DNA of 49,903 nt from assembly GCF_014647515.1 (NCBI RefSeq), contig NZ_BMPI01000075.1, positions 1,223 to 51,125 of the forward strand, written 5' to 3'. The notes below the pieces were generated by a model. It was given only the letters and a program-made list of their open reading frames with translations. It made no database searches and was not told the DNA's origin. This DNA comes from Dactylosporangium sucinum. GTDB lineage: Bacteria; Actinomycetota; Actinomycetes; Mycobacteriales; Micromonosporaceae. Positions 14,343 through 22,812 of this stretch are shown here, in pieces. The first letter of the stretch is position 1, and each line of letters opens with the position of its first letter. Both the position numbers and the translations under genes were made by a program.

Positions 14343-15191
14343 ATGCCCATCCGAGTGCTGGCCGGGTACGACGGCTCACCGGCGGCGAGTGCCGCCATCG
14401 CGGCCGCCGCCAAGCTGTTCCCGCGGGCGAAGGCCTGGGTGGCCAACCTGTGGCCCCCGCCGTTCGCCGACGACGCGTTGCGGCGGCGGCTGTGGACCGG
14501 CGCCGCCCACATCGACGAGTTCGTCGCGGCGGTCGAGCGCGAGGGCGGGAGGGAGGCCGCCCGGATCGCCGCGGTCGGCGTCACCCTGGCCGCCGCCGAG
14601 GGGTGGTCCGCCGAGGCGCTCGTGGCGCAGACGTACGCCGGGGAGGGCCTCCAGCTCGCCGAGCTCGCCGAGCAGGTGGACGCCGACCTGGTGCTCGTCG
14701 GCTCGCGCGGCCTCGGCGGCGCCCGGGCGGTGCTGGGCAGCGTCTCCGACATGGCCGTGCACTACGCGGCCCGGCCCGTGCTCGTGGTGCCGCACCCGCT
14801 GCTGACCGCCGAGTTCGCGGCCCTGAGCGCCGGCCCCGTGCTCGTCGGCGACGACGGCTCGGCCGGCGCGCAGGCCGCCCTCGACACCGCCGTCCGGCTG
14901 TTCCCGGCGCGGACCGTGCTGCCGGTGACCGTGGACGACGGCCAGGCGCCCGGCGACCCGCAGGCGGGTGGCGCGGCGCCGGCCCGCCTGCACGTGCCGT
15001 CCCGGCCCGGCCCGCCGGGGCGCGCCGTCGCCGGGGCGCTCGCCGACTGCGCCCGGGAACAGGACGCCGCGGTCGTGGTCGTCGGCTCCCGCGGCCGCTC
15101 GGCGGTGCGCGAGATCCTCCTCGGCAGCGTGGCGATGGCGACCCTGCACCACGCCCACCGCCCGGTTCTGGTCGTGCGCACCCAGGGGTGA
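14343..15191 (+). CDS. Universal stress protein, two UspA domains (diverged type)
   Basis: The 282-residue protein has one UspA domain with signature GSRGLGGARAVLGSVS and a second, shortened one with GSRGRSAVREILLGSVA. It begins MPIRVLAGYDGSPAASAA. Domain 2 starts GPVLVGDDGSAGAQAAL. It is not a close copy of the cluster at 5.8-8.7 kb and lacks the middle glycine in the second signature, which may weaken ATP binding there. GAGGAGG-type purines precede the ATG at 14343. Confidence 0.9.
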   Translation: MPIRVLAGYDGSPAASAAIAAAAKLFPRAKAWVANLWPPPFADDALRRRLWTGAAHIDEFVAAVEREGGREAARIAAVGVTLAAAEGWSAEALVAQTYAGEGLQLAELAEQVDADLVLVGSRGLGGARAVLGSVSDMAVHYAARPVLVVPHPLLTAEFAALSAGPVLVGDDGSAGAQAALDTAVRLFPARTVLPVTVDDGQAPGDPQAGGAAPARLHVPSRPGPPGRAVAGALADCAREQDAAVVVVGSRGRSAVREILLGSVAMATLHHAHRPVLVVRTQG

Positions 15192-15204
15192 GGACCTTCG
15201 GCCC
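15191..15204 (+). promoter_or_regulatory. Regulon box upstream of the CoA-binding protein
   Basis: AGGACCTTCGGCCC matches the box at 13 of 14 positions. It begins at the last base of the preceding stress gene and is about 78 bases upstream of the CoA-binding gene. Confidence 0.5.
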
Positions 15205-15281
15205 TCGTGCACCGCCGCCGCCGGCGGGACGGTGGTCGTGGCGGGGCTCCCGCCCCGCACGTGTCAGGGAGGGACGGCACC

Positions 15282-15758
15282 ATGGCCACACTGAAGGCCG
15301 CCGCGGCGGAGTTCCTGGCCCACCGGCGCATCGCGGTGACGGGCGTGTCCCGGACCCCGCAGGGCCACGGCAGCAACGTCGTCTACCAGCGGCTGCGGGA
15401 CCGCGGTTACGAGGTGTTCGCGGTCAACCCCAACGCCGAGCAGGTCGAGGGCGACCACTCGTACCCCGACCTCGCGTCGATCCCCGGCGGCGTCGACGCG
15501 GTCGTCATCGGCACCCGCCCCGAGACCGCCGAGGCCACCATGCGCGAGTGCGCCGACCTCGGCGTCACCCACGTGTGGATGCACCGCGGGTTCGGCCCCG
15601 GCAGCGCCTCCGACGCGGCCGCCGAGTACGGCCGTGGCCACGGCATCCACGTCATCGCCGGCGGGTGCCCGCTGATGTTCGGCCCCACCGCCGACTTCGG
15701 TCACAAGGCGATGTGCTGGATCCTGTCGCTCAGCGGCGGCATCCCGCGTCAGGTCTGA
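15282..15758 (+). CDS. CoA-binding domain protein
   Basis: The 158-residue protein is a single CoA-binding Rossmann domain: IAVTGVSRTPQGHG, then GYEVFAVNPNAEQVEG and DAVVIGTRPETA, with VWMHRGFGPGSASDAA and AGGCPLMFGPT near the end. Stand-alone proteins of this kind bind CoA, and their role is not settled; redox sensing or CoA storage has been suggested for the family. GGGAGGGACGG precedes the ATG at 15282. The box upstream puts it in the island's regulon. Confidence 0.88.
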   Translation: MATLKAAAAEFLAHRRIAVTGVSRTPQGHGSNVVYQRLRDRGYEVFAVNPNAEQVEGDHSYPDLASIPGGVDAVVIGTRPETAEATMRECADLGVTHVWMHRGFGPGSASDAAAEYGRGHGIHVIAGGCPLMFGPTADFGHKAMCWILSLSGGIPRQV

Positions 15759-15770
15759 CCGCCGCCACCC

Positions 15771-16394
15771 TCAGGCCTGCCTTCCGTCCCTCGCCCGGCG
15801 GCGCGCTCCGTCGGCGGCCTCCTGCTCGTCCATCTGCTGCCGGGCTACCACCAGGGCGTCCTCCAGCCGGGGAATCCAGTGCTGCTCCAGCATGCGCACC
15901 CGCTGGCGGACGGCGGAGACCTCCTCGTCGACGGTGGACAGCGCCGAGGACGAGGCCGCATGCCGGGCGGCGGCCTCGGCGGCCGCCCGGTACGTCAGGG
16001 CCGCCTGCGAGGTCGCTGACCCGCCCGGCGCGTGCCACCCCGCCGGCGGGTGCGGAGGCTCGATCCCGGGCGGCGCGGCGTACCGCACGCCCATCAACGC
16101 CGTCCATCGCGGGACCACGGTCATCGGGCCGCCGGCTCCGGCCGGGCCGACGACATCCGCGCCGTCCAGGACCGCGGCCCGCCGAAGCCAGCCGCAGGCC
16201 ACCCGATCGGCGCGGGCCCACTCCGCCGCGGTGGTCTCGTATCGGCGACGGAGGCGTTCGCGTTCCTCGGTGAGCATCGTGAGCTTGCGGCGCAGGACGC
16301 CGCAGCCCCGCCGGGCCACCGCCAGCCGGTGGCGCAGCCAGAGCGTCCCGGCCCGGCCGGGCGGCACCTGACGCAGTCGCGGCACGGCGGTCAC
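15771..16394 (-). CDS. ntpD: V/A-type ATPase subunit D (central shaft)
   Basis: The 207-residue protein has the two long helices of subunit D: about residues 10-65 (GTLWLRHRLAVARRGCGVLR to MLTEERERLRRRYE) and about 150-200 (STVDEEVSAVRQRVRMLEQ, WIPRLEDAL). The shaft turns inside the A3B3 ring with subunit F. The GTG at 16394 overlaps the stop of subunit B (GTGA); a second GTG three codons later is possible. It is the last gene of the operon and ends 12 bases from the convergent CoA-binding gene. Confidence 0.9.
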   Translation of the reverse strand: MTAVPRLRQVPPGRAGTLWLRHRLAVARRGCGVLRRKLTMLTEERERLRRRYETTAAEWARADRVACGWLRRAAVLDGADVVGPAGAGGPMTVVPRWTALMGVRYAAPPGIEPPHPPAGWHAPGGSATSQAALTYRAAAEAAARHAASSSALSTVDEEVSAVRQRVRMLEQHWIPRLEDALVVARQQMDEQEAADGARRRARDGRQA

Positions 16395-17773
16395 CCCGTC
16401 CGGCGATGCCGAGTGAGCAGCGCGTCCGGGAGCGTGGTCAGCTCCGCGTCGGGCAGCCGCAGGAGGGTCCGCCACGCTCGGCCGAGCGTCTCGTCGAGCG
16501 ACCGGGACTCGTCCGGCCGCTGGTTCAGCAGGTCGCGGTCGACGGCCCCGGCGAAGTCCAGGTAGCGGCGATCGGTGTCGCCGAGGGCGGCCGTGCCGAC
16601 GAGGTCCGCCAGTTCGCGCACCTGCCGGGCGCGCGCCAGGGCGGCCATCAGCTGCGCCGCGACCGGGAGATGGTCGTCGCGGGTCCGGCCGGCCCCAGCG
16701 CCGTGCCGCATGAGGCGCGACAGTGAGGACAGCGGGTCGACCGGCGGGTACACCCCGCGGCTGTGCACCTCCGAGGACAGGACGATCTGGCCCTCGGTGA
16801 TGTACCCGGTGAGGTCCGGCACCGGATGGGTGATGTCCTCGGCCGGCATGGTGAGCACCGGAACGATCGTCACCGACCCCGGCCGGCCGCGCACCCGGCC
16901 GCAGCGCTCGTAGAGCGAGGCCAGGTCGCTGTACAGGTAGCCCGGGTACGCCCGCCGGGCCGGGATCTCGCCGCGGGCCGCGGAGACCTCGCGGAGCGCC
17001 TCGGCGTAACTTGTCATGTCCGTCATCACCACCAGCACGTGCCGGCCGCCGGTGAAGGCGAGGTCCTCCGCTACGGTCAGCCCCAGCCTCGGCGTCAGGA
17101 TCCGCTCGATGACCGGGTCGTCGGCGGCGTTGAGGAACAGCACCAACTCGTCCGCGGCCGCGCGCTCGTCCAGCGCGTCGCGGACGAAGCCGGCGTCGGC
17201 GTGGGTGAGACCCATCCCGGCGAAGACGACGCAGAACGGTGCCCCGCCGGCATGGGCCTGGCGCGCGATCTGGACGGCGAGCTCCAGGTACGGCAATCCC
17301 GCGGCGGCGAACACCGGCAGCTTCTGTCCCCGGACCAGGGTCGTCAGCGCGTCGACCGCCGAGACGCCGGTGACGACCGGTTCGCTCGGCGGCTCGCGCC
17401 AGGTCGGGTTCATCGGAGACCCCGCCACCGGGACCGACCGGTCGGCGATCACCGGCGGCCCGCCGTCGAGCGGTTCTCCCCGGCCGTTGCACATGCGGCC
17501 GAGCCAGCGCTCGCCGACCGGGATCCGCATGGGTGCGCCGGTGAACGCGACCCGGGTTCCGGACCGCGCGATACCGGAGGTGCCCTCGTAGACCTGAACG
17601 ACCGCCGTGTCCCCGCCGGCCTCCAGCACGACGCCGTGCCGCCGCCCGCCGTCGGCGGAAACGATCGTCGCGACGTCGTCGTAGCCGGCGGCCCCGCCCA
17701 CGTCGCCGACAACCAGCAGCGGTCCGTGGACCTCGTGGACCGACGCGTGCTCGACCACCGGCCACCCGCTCAT
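16391..17773 (-). CDS. ntpB: V/A-type ATPase subunit B
   Basis: The 460-residue protein is the regulatory, non-catalytic ring subunit: MRIPVGERWLGRMCNGRGEP, GVSAVDALTTLVRGQKLPVF and VLVVMTDMTSYAEALREVS are family hallmarks. The P-loop is replaced by AAAGLPYLELA, as in other B subunits. The C-terminal part contains DYxDFAG-like YLDFAGAVDRDLL. ATG overlaps the stop of subunit A by 4 bases. Length is standard. Confidence 0.96.
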   Translation of the reverse strand: MSGWPVVEHASVHEVHGPLLVVGDVGGAAGYDDVATIVSADGGRRHGVVLEAGGDTAVVQVYEGTSGIARSGTRVAFTGAPMRIPVGERWLGRMCNGRGEPLDGGPPVIADRSVPVAGSPMNPTWREPPSEPVVTGVSAVDALTTLVRGQKLPVFAAAGLPYLELAVQIARQAHAGGAPFCVVFAGMGLTHADAGFVRDALDERAAADELVLFLNAADDPVIERILTPRLGLTVAEDLAFTGGRHVLVVMTDMTSYAEALREVSAARGEIPARRAYPGYLYSDLASLYERCGRVRGRPGSVTIVPVLTMPAEDITHPVPDLTGYITEGQIVLSSEVHSRGVYPPVDPLSSLSRLMRHGAGAGRTRDDHLPVAAQLMAALARARQVRELADLVGTAALGDTDRRYLDFAGAVDRDLLNQRPDESRSLDETLGRAWRTLLRLPDAELTTLPDALLTRHRRTG

Positions 17774-19515
17774 GACCGCTCCCTCGTCGCGTCGACCCGG
17801 GCGAGCGTCGCCTCGGCCTGCCCGGCGACCTCCGCCACGCCGTCGGGCCGGGTCGCCTCGCGCGCCCGGACCAACGGCCCGTAGTCCACCGACTCGAGCG
17901 TCTCCGCGGGCACGCCGGCGTCGACGAGCGCGTGGCAGCGCTGCGTGACGGCCAGGATCGCGTCGAGCAGGGCCGCTGCCTTCTCCGCGGTACAGCGCGC
18001 GTCGTTCGGCGCCAGCGCGTTCTGCTGCAGCACCCCCTCACGCAGCAGCCTCCCGGCCAGGATCGCGACGCGCTCGTGCGGCGGCAGGCTCGCCGTGCCG
18101 ACCAGTTCGGCAAGCGCGCCGAGCCGGTCGGCCTCGGCGAGGACGTCGAGCGCCCGGGCCCGCCGACGCAGCCACGCGGCGTCGCCGTGCCGAGCGTGCC
18201 ACGAGCCGATCGCCGCGGCGTCCCGCGAGAACGACCCCGACCAGGACACCGCCGGGTAGTGCCGGGCGTAGGCGAGATCGCGGTCAAGCGTCCAGCGGCA
18301 CCGGACGAAGCGTTCGGTGTTCATCGTCACGGGCTCGGTGAGGTCGCCGCCGGGCGGCGACACCGCGCCGACGATGGTGACCGAGCCCGGGGCGCCGCCG
18401 AGCGTCCTCACCGCACCGGCCCGCTCGTAGAACGCGGCGAGCGCGGAGGCCAGGTCGGCCGGGTAGCCCTCCTCGGCCGGCAACGCTCCGGCCCGCGAGG
18501 CGAACTCGCGCAGCGCCTCCGCCCAGCGGGACGTGGAGTCCGCGATGACCACGACGTCGTGGCCCATGTCGCGGAAGAACTCGGCGACGGTGACGCCCGT
18601 GTAGACGCTTGCCTCCCGCGCCATCATCGGCATGTTGGACGTGTTGGCGACGACGACGGAACGGTCGATGAGCCGCCCGCCGGTCCGGGGATCCTCGAGT
18701 GCCGCCAGTTCGGCGACGACGTCGGCCATCTCGTTGCCGCGCTCGCCGCAGCCGACGTAGACGATGACGTCCGCGTCGCACCATTTGGCGATCTGCTGCA
18801 GCAGCATCGTCTTGCCCGTGCCGAAGCCGCCCGGCACCGCGGCCGTGCTGCCCTTGGCGATCGGGAACAGGCCGTCCACGACGCGCTGGCCGGTGTGCAG
18901 GGGCTCGTCGGCGTCCCGCCGCCCCCGGACCGGCCGCGGCGCGCGGATCGGCCAGGTGGCGGTCATCCCGACCGGCATGCCGCCGACGCTCGCGAGCACG
19001 TCGTCCGGCCCGCGCTCACCAGGCGCGGCGCACCGCTCGACGACACCGGCGACCTCCGGCGGGACCAGCACCCGGTACTCGACCGGCCCGACGGTGGCCA
19101 GGACACCGAGCTTCGATCCGCCGCTGACGACCTGGCCGTCGGCCACGCAGGGCGCGAAGCGCCACCGGGACCCGGCGGGTGGCTCGCCGCCGGCCGCGCC
19201 GGGGGCGAGCCACACCGGCGCGCCGGCGAGCGGGCGCAGCAGCCCGTCGAAGACGCCGCCGAGCAGCCACGGGCCCAGGCGGGCGACGAGGCGGTGCCCG
19301 AGGGGCACCGCCGCCGCGCCGGGCCGCAGGCCGCCGGTGTACTCGTAGGCCTGGACGGTCAGCGTGCCCTCCCGGATGCCGACGACCTCTCCGGGCAGCC
19401 GCTGGGAGCCGAGACCGACGAGGTCGTGCATCGCAACCCCGCGGCCGCGGTCGCTCATCTCGACGAGCGGGCCGGCGACCCGGGTGATCCGTCCGTCGGG
19501 GGTCTCGCGCGGCAT
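17770..19515 (-). CDS. ntpA: V/A-type ATPase catalytic subunit A
   Basis: The 581-residue protein has the P-loop GGFGTGKT at residues 229-236, the VYVGCGERGNEM segment with the catalytic glutamate, and VVIADSTSRWAEALRE. The A-specific non-homologous insert lies between about residues 110 and 190. It hydrolyses or makes ATP at the A-B interface. ATG at 19515 shares one base with the stop of subunit E. Subunit B follows with a 4-base overlap. Length matches bacterial A subunits. Confidence 0.97.
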   Translation of the reverse strand: MPRETPDGRITRVAGPLVEMSDRGRGVAMHDLVGLGSQRLPGEVVGIREGTLTVQAYEYTGGLRPGAAAVPLGHRLVARLGPWLLGGVFDGLLRPLAGAPVWLAPGAAGGEPPAGSRWRFAPCVADGQVVSGGSKLGVLATVGPVEYRVLVPPEVAGVVERCAAPGERGPDDVLASVGGMPVGMTATWPIRAPRPVRGRRDADEPLHTGQRVVDGLFPIAKGSTAAVPGGFGTGKTMLLQQIAKWCDADVIVYVGCGERGNEMADVVAELAALEDPRTGGRLIDRSVVVANTSNMPMMAREASVYTGVTVAEFFRDMGHDVVVIADSTSRWAEALREFASRAGALPAEEGYPADLASALAAFYERAGAVRTLGGAPGSVTIVGAVSPPGGDLTEPVTMNTERFVRCRWTLDRDLAYARHYPAVSWSGSFSRDAAAIGSWHARHGDAAWLRRRARALDVLAEADRLGALAELVGTASLPPHERVAILAGRLLREGVLQQNALAPNDARCTAEKAAALLDAILAVTQRCHALVDAGVPAETLESVDYGPLVRAREATRPDGVAEVAGQAEATLARVDATRERS

Positions 19516-20018
19516 CACGTCCACACCTCTGCGGCGCGGCCGGCCTGCCGCGCGATGGCGTACTCGGTCAGCGCCGCGATGGAGCAGTCGGCCCGGCGGT
19601 TCCCGAGCGTGCCGATGACGCCGCCGTCTCCGGCCGGTTCGATCCGTGCCTGTGGCCCGAGCACCGCCCGAGCCCGGTCGGCCAGCGCCGGCCCGAGGCA
19701 TCCGCCGCCGAGTTCCGCCCGCAGCGCGGCGCTCACCCGGCGGCGCAGCTCCTCGGCCGTGTCGCGGCGTGCTGCGAGCACCACCGCCCGGGCGGCCCGG
19801 CGTGTGTGCGCCCGTTCGGCCGCCGACAGGACGGCGGCATCGTCGAGGCCGGCTGCGCGAGCCTCCAGCCGGATCTGCTCGGCTTCTGCCCGGGCCGCAC
19901 GCAGCATCCCGCCGGCAGCTTCTGCGGCGTCCGCCCGGCAGCCGTCGGCGTACGCGCGGGCCGCCCGCAGGATCGCCCGCCGCAGCGGTTCGAGCGCCTC
20001 CCGGACCGCGGTGCTCAC
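19515..20018 (-). CDS. V/A-type ATPase subunit E (peripheral stalk)
   Basis: The 167-residue protein has a long helical N-terminus rich in alanine and charged residues (RRAILRAARAYADG, LRAARAEAEQIRLEA) and a small globular C-terminal part (RIEPAGDGGVIGTLGNRR). This is the layout of stalk subunit E. Its position between F and A supports the call. Start GTG at 20018 overlaps the stop of subunit F by 4 bases. Confidence 0.8.
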   Translation of the reverse strand: MSTAVREALEPLRRAILRAARAYADGCRADAAEAAGGMLRAARAEAEQIRLEARAAGLDDAAVLSAAERAHTRRAARAVVLAARRDTAEELRRRVSAALRAELGGGCLGPALADRARAVLGPQARIEPAGDGGVIGTLGNRRADCSIAALTEYAIARQAGRAAEVWT

Positions 20019-20287
20019 GGCCGGGCCCCGGGCGGCTCCGGCAGGACCGCCACCATGCGCCCCGGTGCCGCGGCGACGCCCGCCAGTGCCCGGGCGGCGG
20101 CCTGGGTCAGCACGACCACGACGATGTCCGGTGCCAGTGCCCGCCACGCGGCGCGCACCGCCGGGCCGTCGGCGGCGACGGTGACGGCCACCCCGGCCAG
20201 CGCGTAGCCCCGCACGAGCTGCGCTTCCCCGATGGCCGCGACCCGTCCCGCAGCGGAGCGGGACTCGGGCTCCCCCCTGTGGTCCAT
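20015..20287 (-). CDS. V/A-type ATPase subunit F
   Basis: The 90-residue protein begins MDHRGEPESRSAAGRVAAIGE, continues QLVRGYALAGVAVTVA and has the beta strand DIVVVVLTQAAA, fitting the small Rossmann-like F subunit that binds the shaft subunit D. It starts two bases after the stop of subunit K and overlaps subunit E by 4 bases. The G-E-x-x-x-x-x-G-Y-x-L-A-G pattern is the clearest family sign. Confidence 0.82.
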   Translation of the reverse strand: MDHRGEPESRSAAGRVAAIGEAQLVRGYALAGVAVTVAADGPAVRAAWRALAPDIVVVVLTQAAARALAGVAAAPGRMVAVLPEPPGARP

Positions 20288-20289
20288 GA

Positions 20290-20712
20290 TCAGGCCTTGC
20301 CGATCAGAATGATCGCCACGATCAGGCCGTAGATCGCGATGCCCTCGGCCAGGCCGACGATGACCATCGCCCGGCCGAAGACCTCGGGCCGTTCGCTCAT
20401 GGCGGCCAGTGCGGCGGCTCCGGTGTACGCCACCGCGATCGCCGCGCCGATCGACGAGCCCGCGACCGCCACCGCCGCCCCCAGCAATGCCGCCCAGTTC
20501 GATCCGCCGGCCGCTGCGACGCCCGCGGCGCTGGCTTGGGCCGGGGCGGCCGTGAACGCCACGACCGCCATGACGGCCGCGGCCGCCAGCAGTGCGGCGT
20601 TGAGCACCAGCAGGGCGCGGGGCACCGCACGCGGATGCCGCCGGGCCAACGCCCGTGCCGCCCAGCACACCAGCAGTACCGCCGGCAGCACCCCAAGCCA
20701 CAACGCACTCAT
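20290..20712 (-). CDS. ntpK: V/A-type ATPase proteolipid subunit K
   Basis: The 140-residue protein has four hydrophobic segments: two N-terminal ones lacking ion-site features, then a glycine-rich hairpin (LLGAAVAVAGSSIGAAIAVA and VGLAEGIAIYGLIVAIILI). The ion-carrying glutamate is in GLAEGIAIYG, preceded by the loop RPEVFGRAM. Only one carboxylate per protomer is present. I do not see the clear Gln/Thr sodium ligands of NtpK, so protons are the more likely ion. GGAGGTGCTGCC precedes the ATG, which overlaps the stop of subunit I. Confidence 0.9.
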   Translation of the reverse strand: MSALWLGVLPAVLLVCWAARALARRHPRAVPRALLVLNAALLAAAAVMAVVAFTAAPAQASAAGVAAAGGSNWAALLGAAVAVAGSSIGAAIAVAYTGAAALAAMSERPEVFGRAMVIVGLAEGIAIYGLIVAIILIGKA

Positions 20713-22019
20713 GGCAGCACCTCCTCCGAGCCCGGCCCGGGGCCCGGATCGCCACGCCACGGGCGGAACGGCCGGCCGGTCGTCTCGAAAACGCGCGAGA
20801 ACAGTTCGTAGTACTCAAGACGCAGGGCCTGCACACCGGCGACGAGGGCCTCCAGGCCGAACGTCACCGTGTTGCCGGCCAGGAACACGACAGCGGCGGC
20901 GGCCACCCAGCCGCCACCGCGATGCCACAGGTCGGCGGTCGCCACCCACACCAGGCCGCCGAGGGCGGCGTGGGTCAGGCCGAACGCGGCGAGCCGGGCG
21001 AAAGACACAACGTTCGCACCGATCCTGACGACCAGGTCGAACAGCTGCACCGCGGTCTGCGCAACCGCCGCACCGCCGCCACCCGCGGCCGCGTGAAGCC
21101 CGACCGCGGCGAGGAGGAGGCCGCACCCGGCCACGGCGGCACCGGTCACCGTGACCGGCACGGCGCCGGCGTAGAAGCCGGCGGCGACGCAGCCAAGACC
21201 CAGGAAGACCGCGGCGCCGGCGACCCCTGACGGCGCGTACAGGGCTAGCCGGACGGAGCCCTCGCGCCAGCGGTTCACCACGCCGACGGCGAAGGCGGCG
21301 GCGAGCAGCACCGCACCGACCGCGACGCCGGCGGTGAGCAGCCGCACCGGCTCCGCAAGCGGCTCCAGCCACAACGCCGGTAGGCCGGTCGGGCCGAAGC
21401 ACTCGCCGAACAGCACACCGAACAGCGTGCCCGCCAGCCCGGCCCCGGCGATGAACAGCCAGGCGTCGCGCAGCGCCGGCCATCGCCGGGGTGGGTGCAG
21501 GCGCAGCGCGACGGCGATGGCGACCAGCACCAGGCCGTGGCCGGCGTCGGCGAACATCATGCCGAACATCACCACGTACGCCACCCCGGCCAGCACGGAC
21601 GGGTCGACGTCCGCGTACGGCACGGTCCCGTAGGTGCCGACCAGCGGGGCGACGGACCGGCCCACCGGGCCGGCGGGCACCAGCAGCGTCGGCGGGTCGA
21701 CGCCGGCCGGGCGGGGAAGCGGTACGAGCGCGCCGCCCAACGGTGCGATCCGCGCCGCCAACGGCGCCCGCTCACGCTCCGGGCACCAGCCCCGATAGGC
21801 CGCAACGCCCTGCTCGCGCACCGCCCCCGAGCGCATCCGCGCGGTGCCGGACCCCCGTTCGCCCGCCGGGCGTCCGCCGGCGTCGACGGGCTCGAGCTCC
21901 ACCACACCGGCTGCCGCGACCTCAGCCAGGACCGCGTCCAGCGCCGCCTCGGGCGTCACCAGGGCGATCCGGCTCATGCGGGTCGGAAGCATCCGCTCCC
22001 GCAGCCGCACCGCGCTCAT
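20709..22019 (-). CDS. ntpI: V/A-type ATPase subunit I (a), short form
   Basis: The 436-residue protein is much shorter than the usual 600-700. The membrane half is complete: FGMMFADAGHGLVLV, FGVLFGECFGPTG, VSFARLAAFGLTHA with the essential arginine region, and LRLEYYELFSRVFETTGRPFRPW at the end. The cytoplasmic N-terminal half is cut down to about 140 residues, with only SRIALVTPEAALDAVLAEVA at its start and little of the coiled coil. It forms the ion half-channels and anchors the stalks. ATG overlaps the stop of the upstream gene. Confidence 0.92.
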   Translation of the reverse strand: MSAVRLRERMLPTRMSRIALVTPEAALDAVLAEVAAAGVVELEPVDAGGRPAGERGSGTARMRSGAVREQGVAAYRGWCPERERAPLAARIAPLGGALVPLPRPAGVDPPTLLVPAGPVGRSVAPLVGTYGTVPYADVDPSVLAGVAYVVMFGMMFADAGHGLVLVAIAVALRLHPPRRWPALRDAWLFIAGAGLAGTLFGVLFGECFGPTGLPALWLEPLAEPVRLLTAGVAVGAVLLAAAFAVGVVNRWREGSVRLALYAPSGVAGAAVFLGLGCVAAGFYAGAVPVTVTGAAVAGCGLLLAAVGLHAAAGGGGAAVAQTAVQLFDLVVRIGANVVSFARLAAFGLTHAALGGLVWVATADLWHRGGGWVAAAAVVFLAGNTVTFGLEALVAGVQALRLEYYELFSRVFETTGRPFRPWRGDPGPGPGSEEVLP

Positions 22020-22468
22020 CGCGGCACCTCGCGTGGATCGTAGAGTTCGGCGAGCACGCCGGCTACGACGTCGGAGACGGCCCGATCGAGCCGCTCCGTG
22101 GCGCGGCGGCGCACCTCGTCGGCGTCGTGGCGGGCGGCGGCCATGAGGGCGTCCCCGGCGCGGCTGTCACCGGCTCGGGCCTCGGCGAACGCCTGCGCCC
22201 GGGCGGCCGGCGCCGCACGCCGGGCCCCGGCGACGACGCGCCGTGCCGCGATCACCGCCCGGCGGCGCCGTGTGTCCGCCCCGGTCTCCGCCGTGGCCCG
22301 GATCGCCGCGGCCTCGGCCGTCGTCTCCCGCAACGCGGCGAACACCGGCAGCAGCTCAGCGGCGGCCTCCGCCGCGGGGTCCGCGGGAACGGCCGCCGGC
22401 CGGGCGGCCCCGGGCGGGCCGGCCGGCCGGAAGCGCTGCAACAGGTCGGCGATGCCCACCGCCGGCAC
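22016..22468 (-). CDS. Probable V/A-type ATPase peripheral stalk subunit (G/H-like)
   Basis: The 150-residue protein is almost entirely helical, with an alanine/arginine-rich coiled-coil-like centre (RETTAEAAAIRATAE, ARHDADEVRRRATERLDRA). It ends in VSDVVAGVLAELYDPREVPR. Sequence alone does not name it, but it overlaps subunit I by 4 bases and the operon otherwise lacks a stalk partner for E, so a G/H role is inferred. Start GTG at 22468. Confidence 0.65.
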   Translation of the reverse strand: MPAVGIADLLQRFRPAGPPGAARPAAVPADPAAEAAAELLPVFAALRETTAEAAAIRATAETGADTRRRRAVIAARRVVAGARRAAPAARAQAFAEARAGDSRAGDALMAAARHDADEVRRRATERLDRAVSDVVAGVLAELYDPREVPR

Positions 22469-22490
22469 CCACTTCCCGTCAGTCCCGCCG

Positions 22491-22682
22491 CTACCGGCGT
22501 GGCTCCGACACGGCCTCCGGCAATGGTGCGACCCGTGCGGCGAGCCAGGCGGCCCGCGGCGGATCCGCCGACCCGCCCGCCGCGGGACGACGGCGGACCG
22601 CCGGCACGCACAATGCGATGAGGACCGTGCGGACGCCGGTGACGATTGCTGCCGCGAGCAGCGTTGTGGCCACTGCGCTCAC
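22491..22682 (-). CDS. Small membrane protein heading the V-ATPase operon
   Basis: The 63-residue protein has one hydrophobic segment, TTLLAAAIVTGVRTVLIALC, and a basic, proline-rich tail ending EAVSEPRR. I recognise no family. It is 22 bases upstream of the stalk gene on the same strand and starts with GTG at 22682. It may assist assembly of the ATPase, but no sequence evidence shows this. Confidence 0.55.
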   Translation of the reverse strand: MSAVATTLLAAAIVTGVRTVLIALCVPAVRRRPAAGGSADPPRAAWLAARVAPLPEAVSEPRR

Positions 22683-22812
22683 CTCACTGGTGTCGGGGCT
22701 CCAGGACTCCGACGGTATGCCGCACCGGTCGGGTCTGGCAGTGCTGGAGCCGCTCGGAACGGCCGGCCCGCCGCACCGCGCGGATCGTGGCGTGCCGGGT
22801 CATCCTGGAATC

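Noticed and set aside
20290..20712. Sodium specificity of the V-ATPase K subunit
   Set aside because: The extra sodium ligands known from NtpK are not evident around GLAEGIAIYG, so ion choice cannot be claimed.
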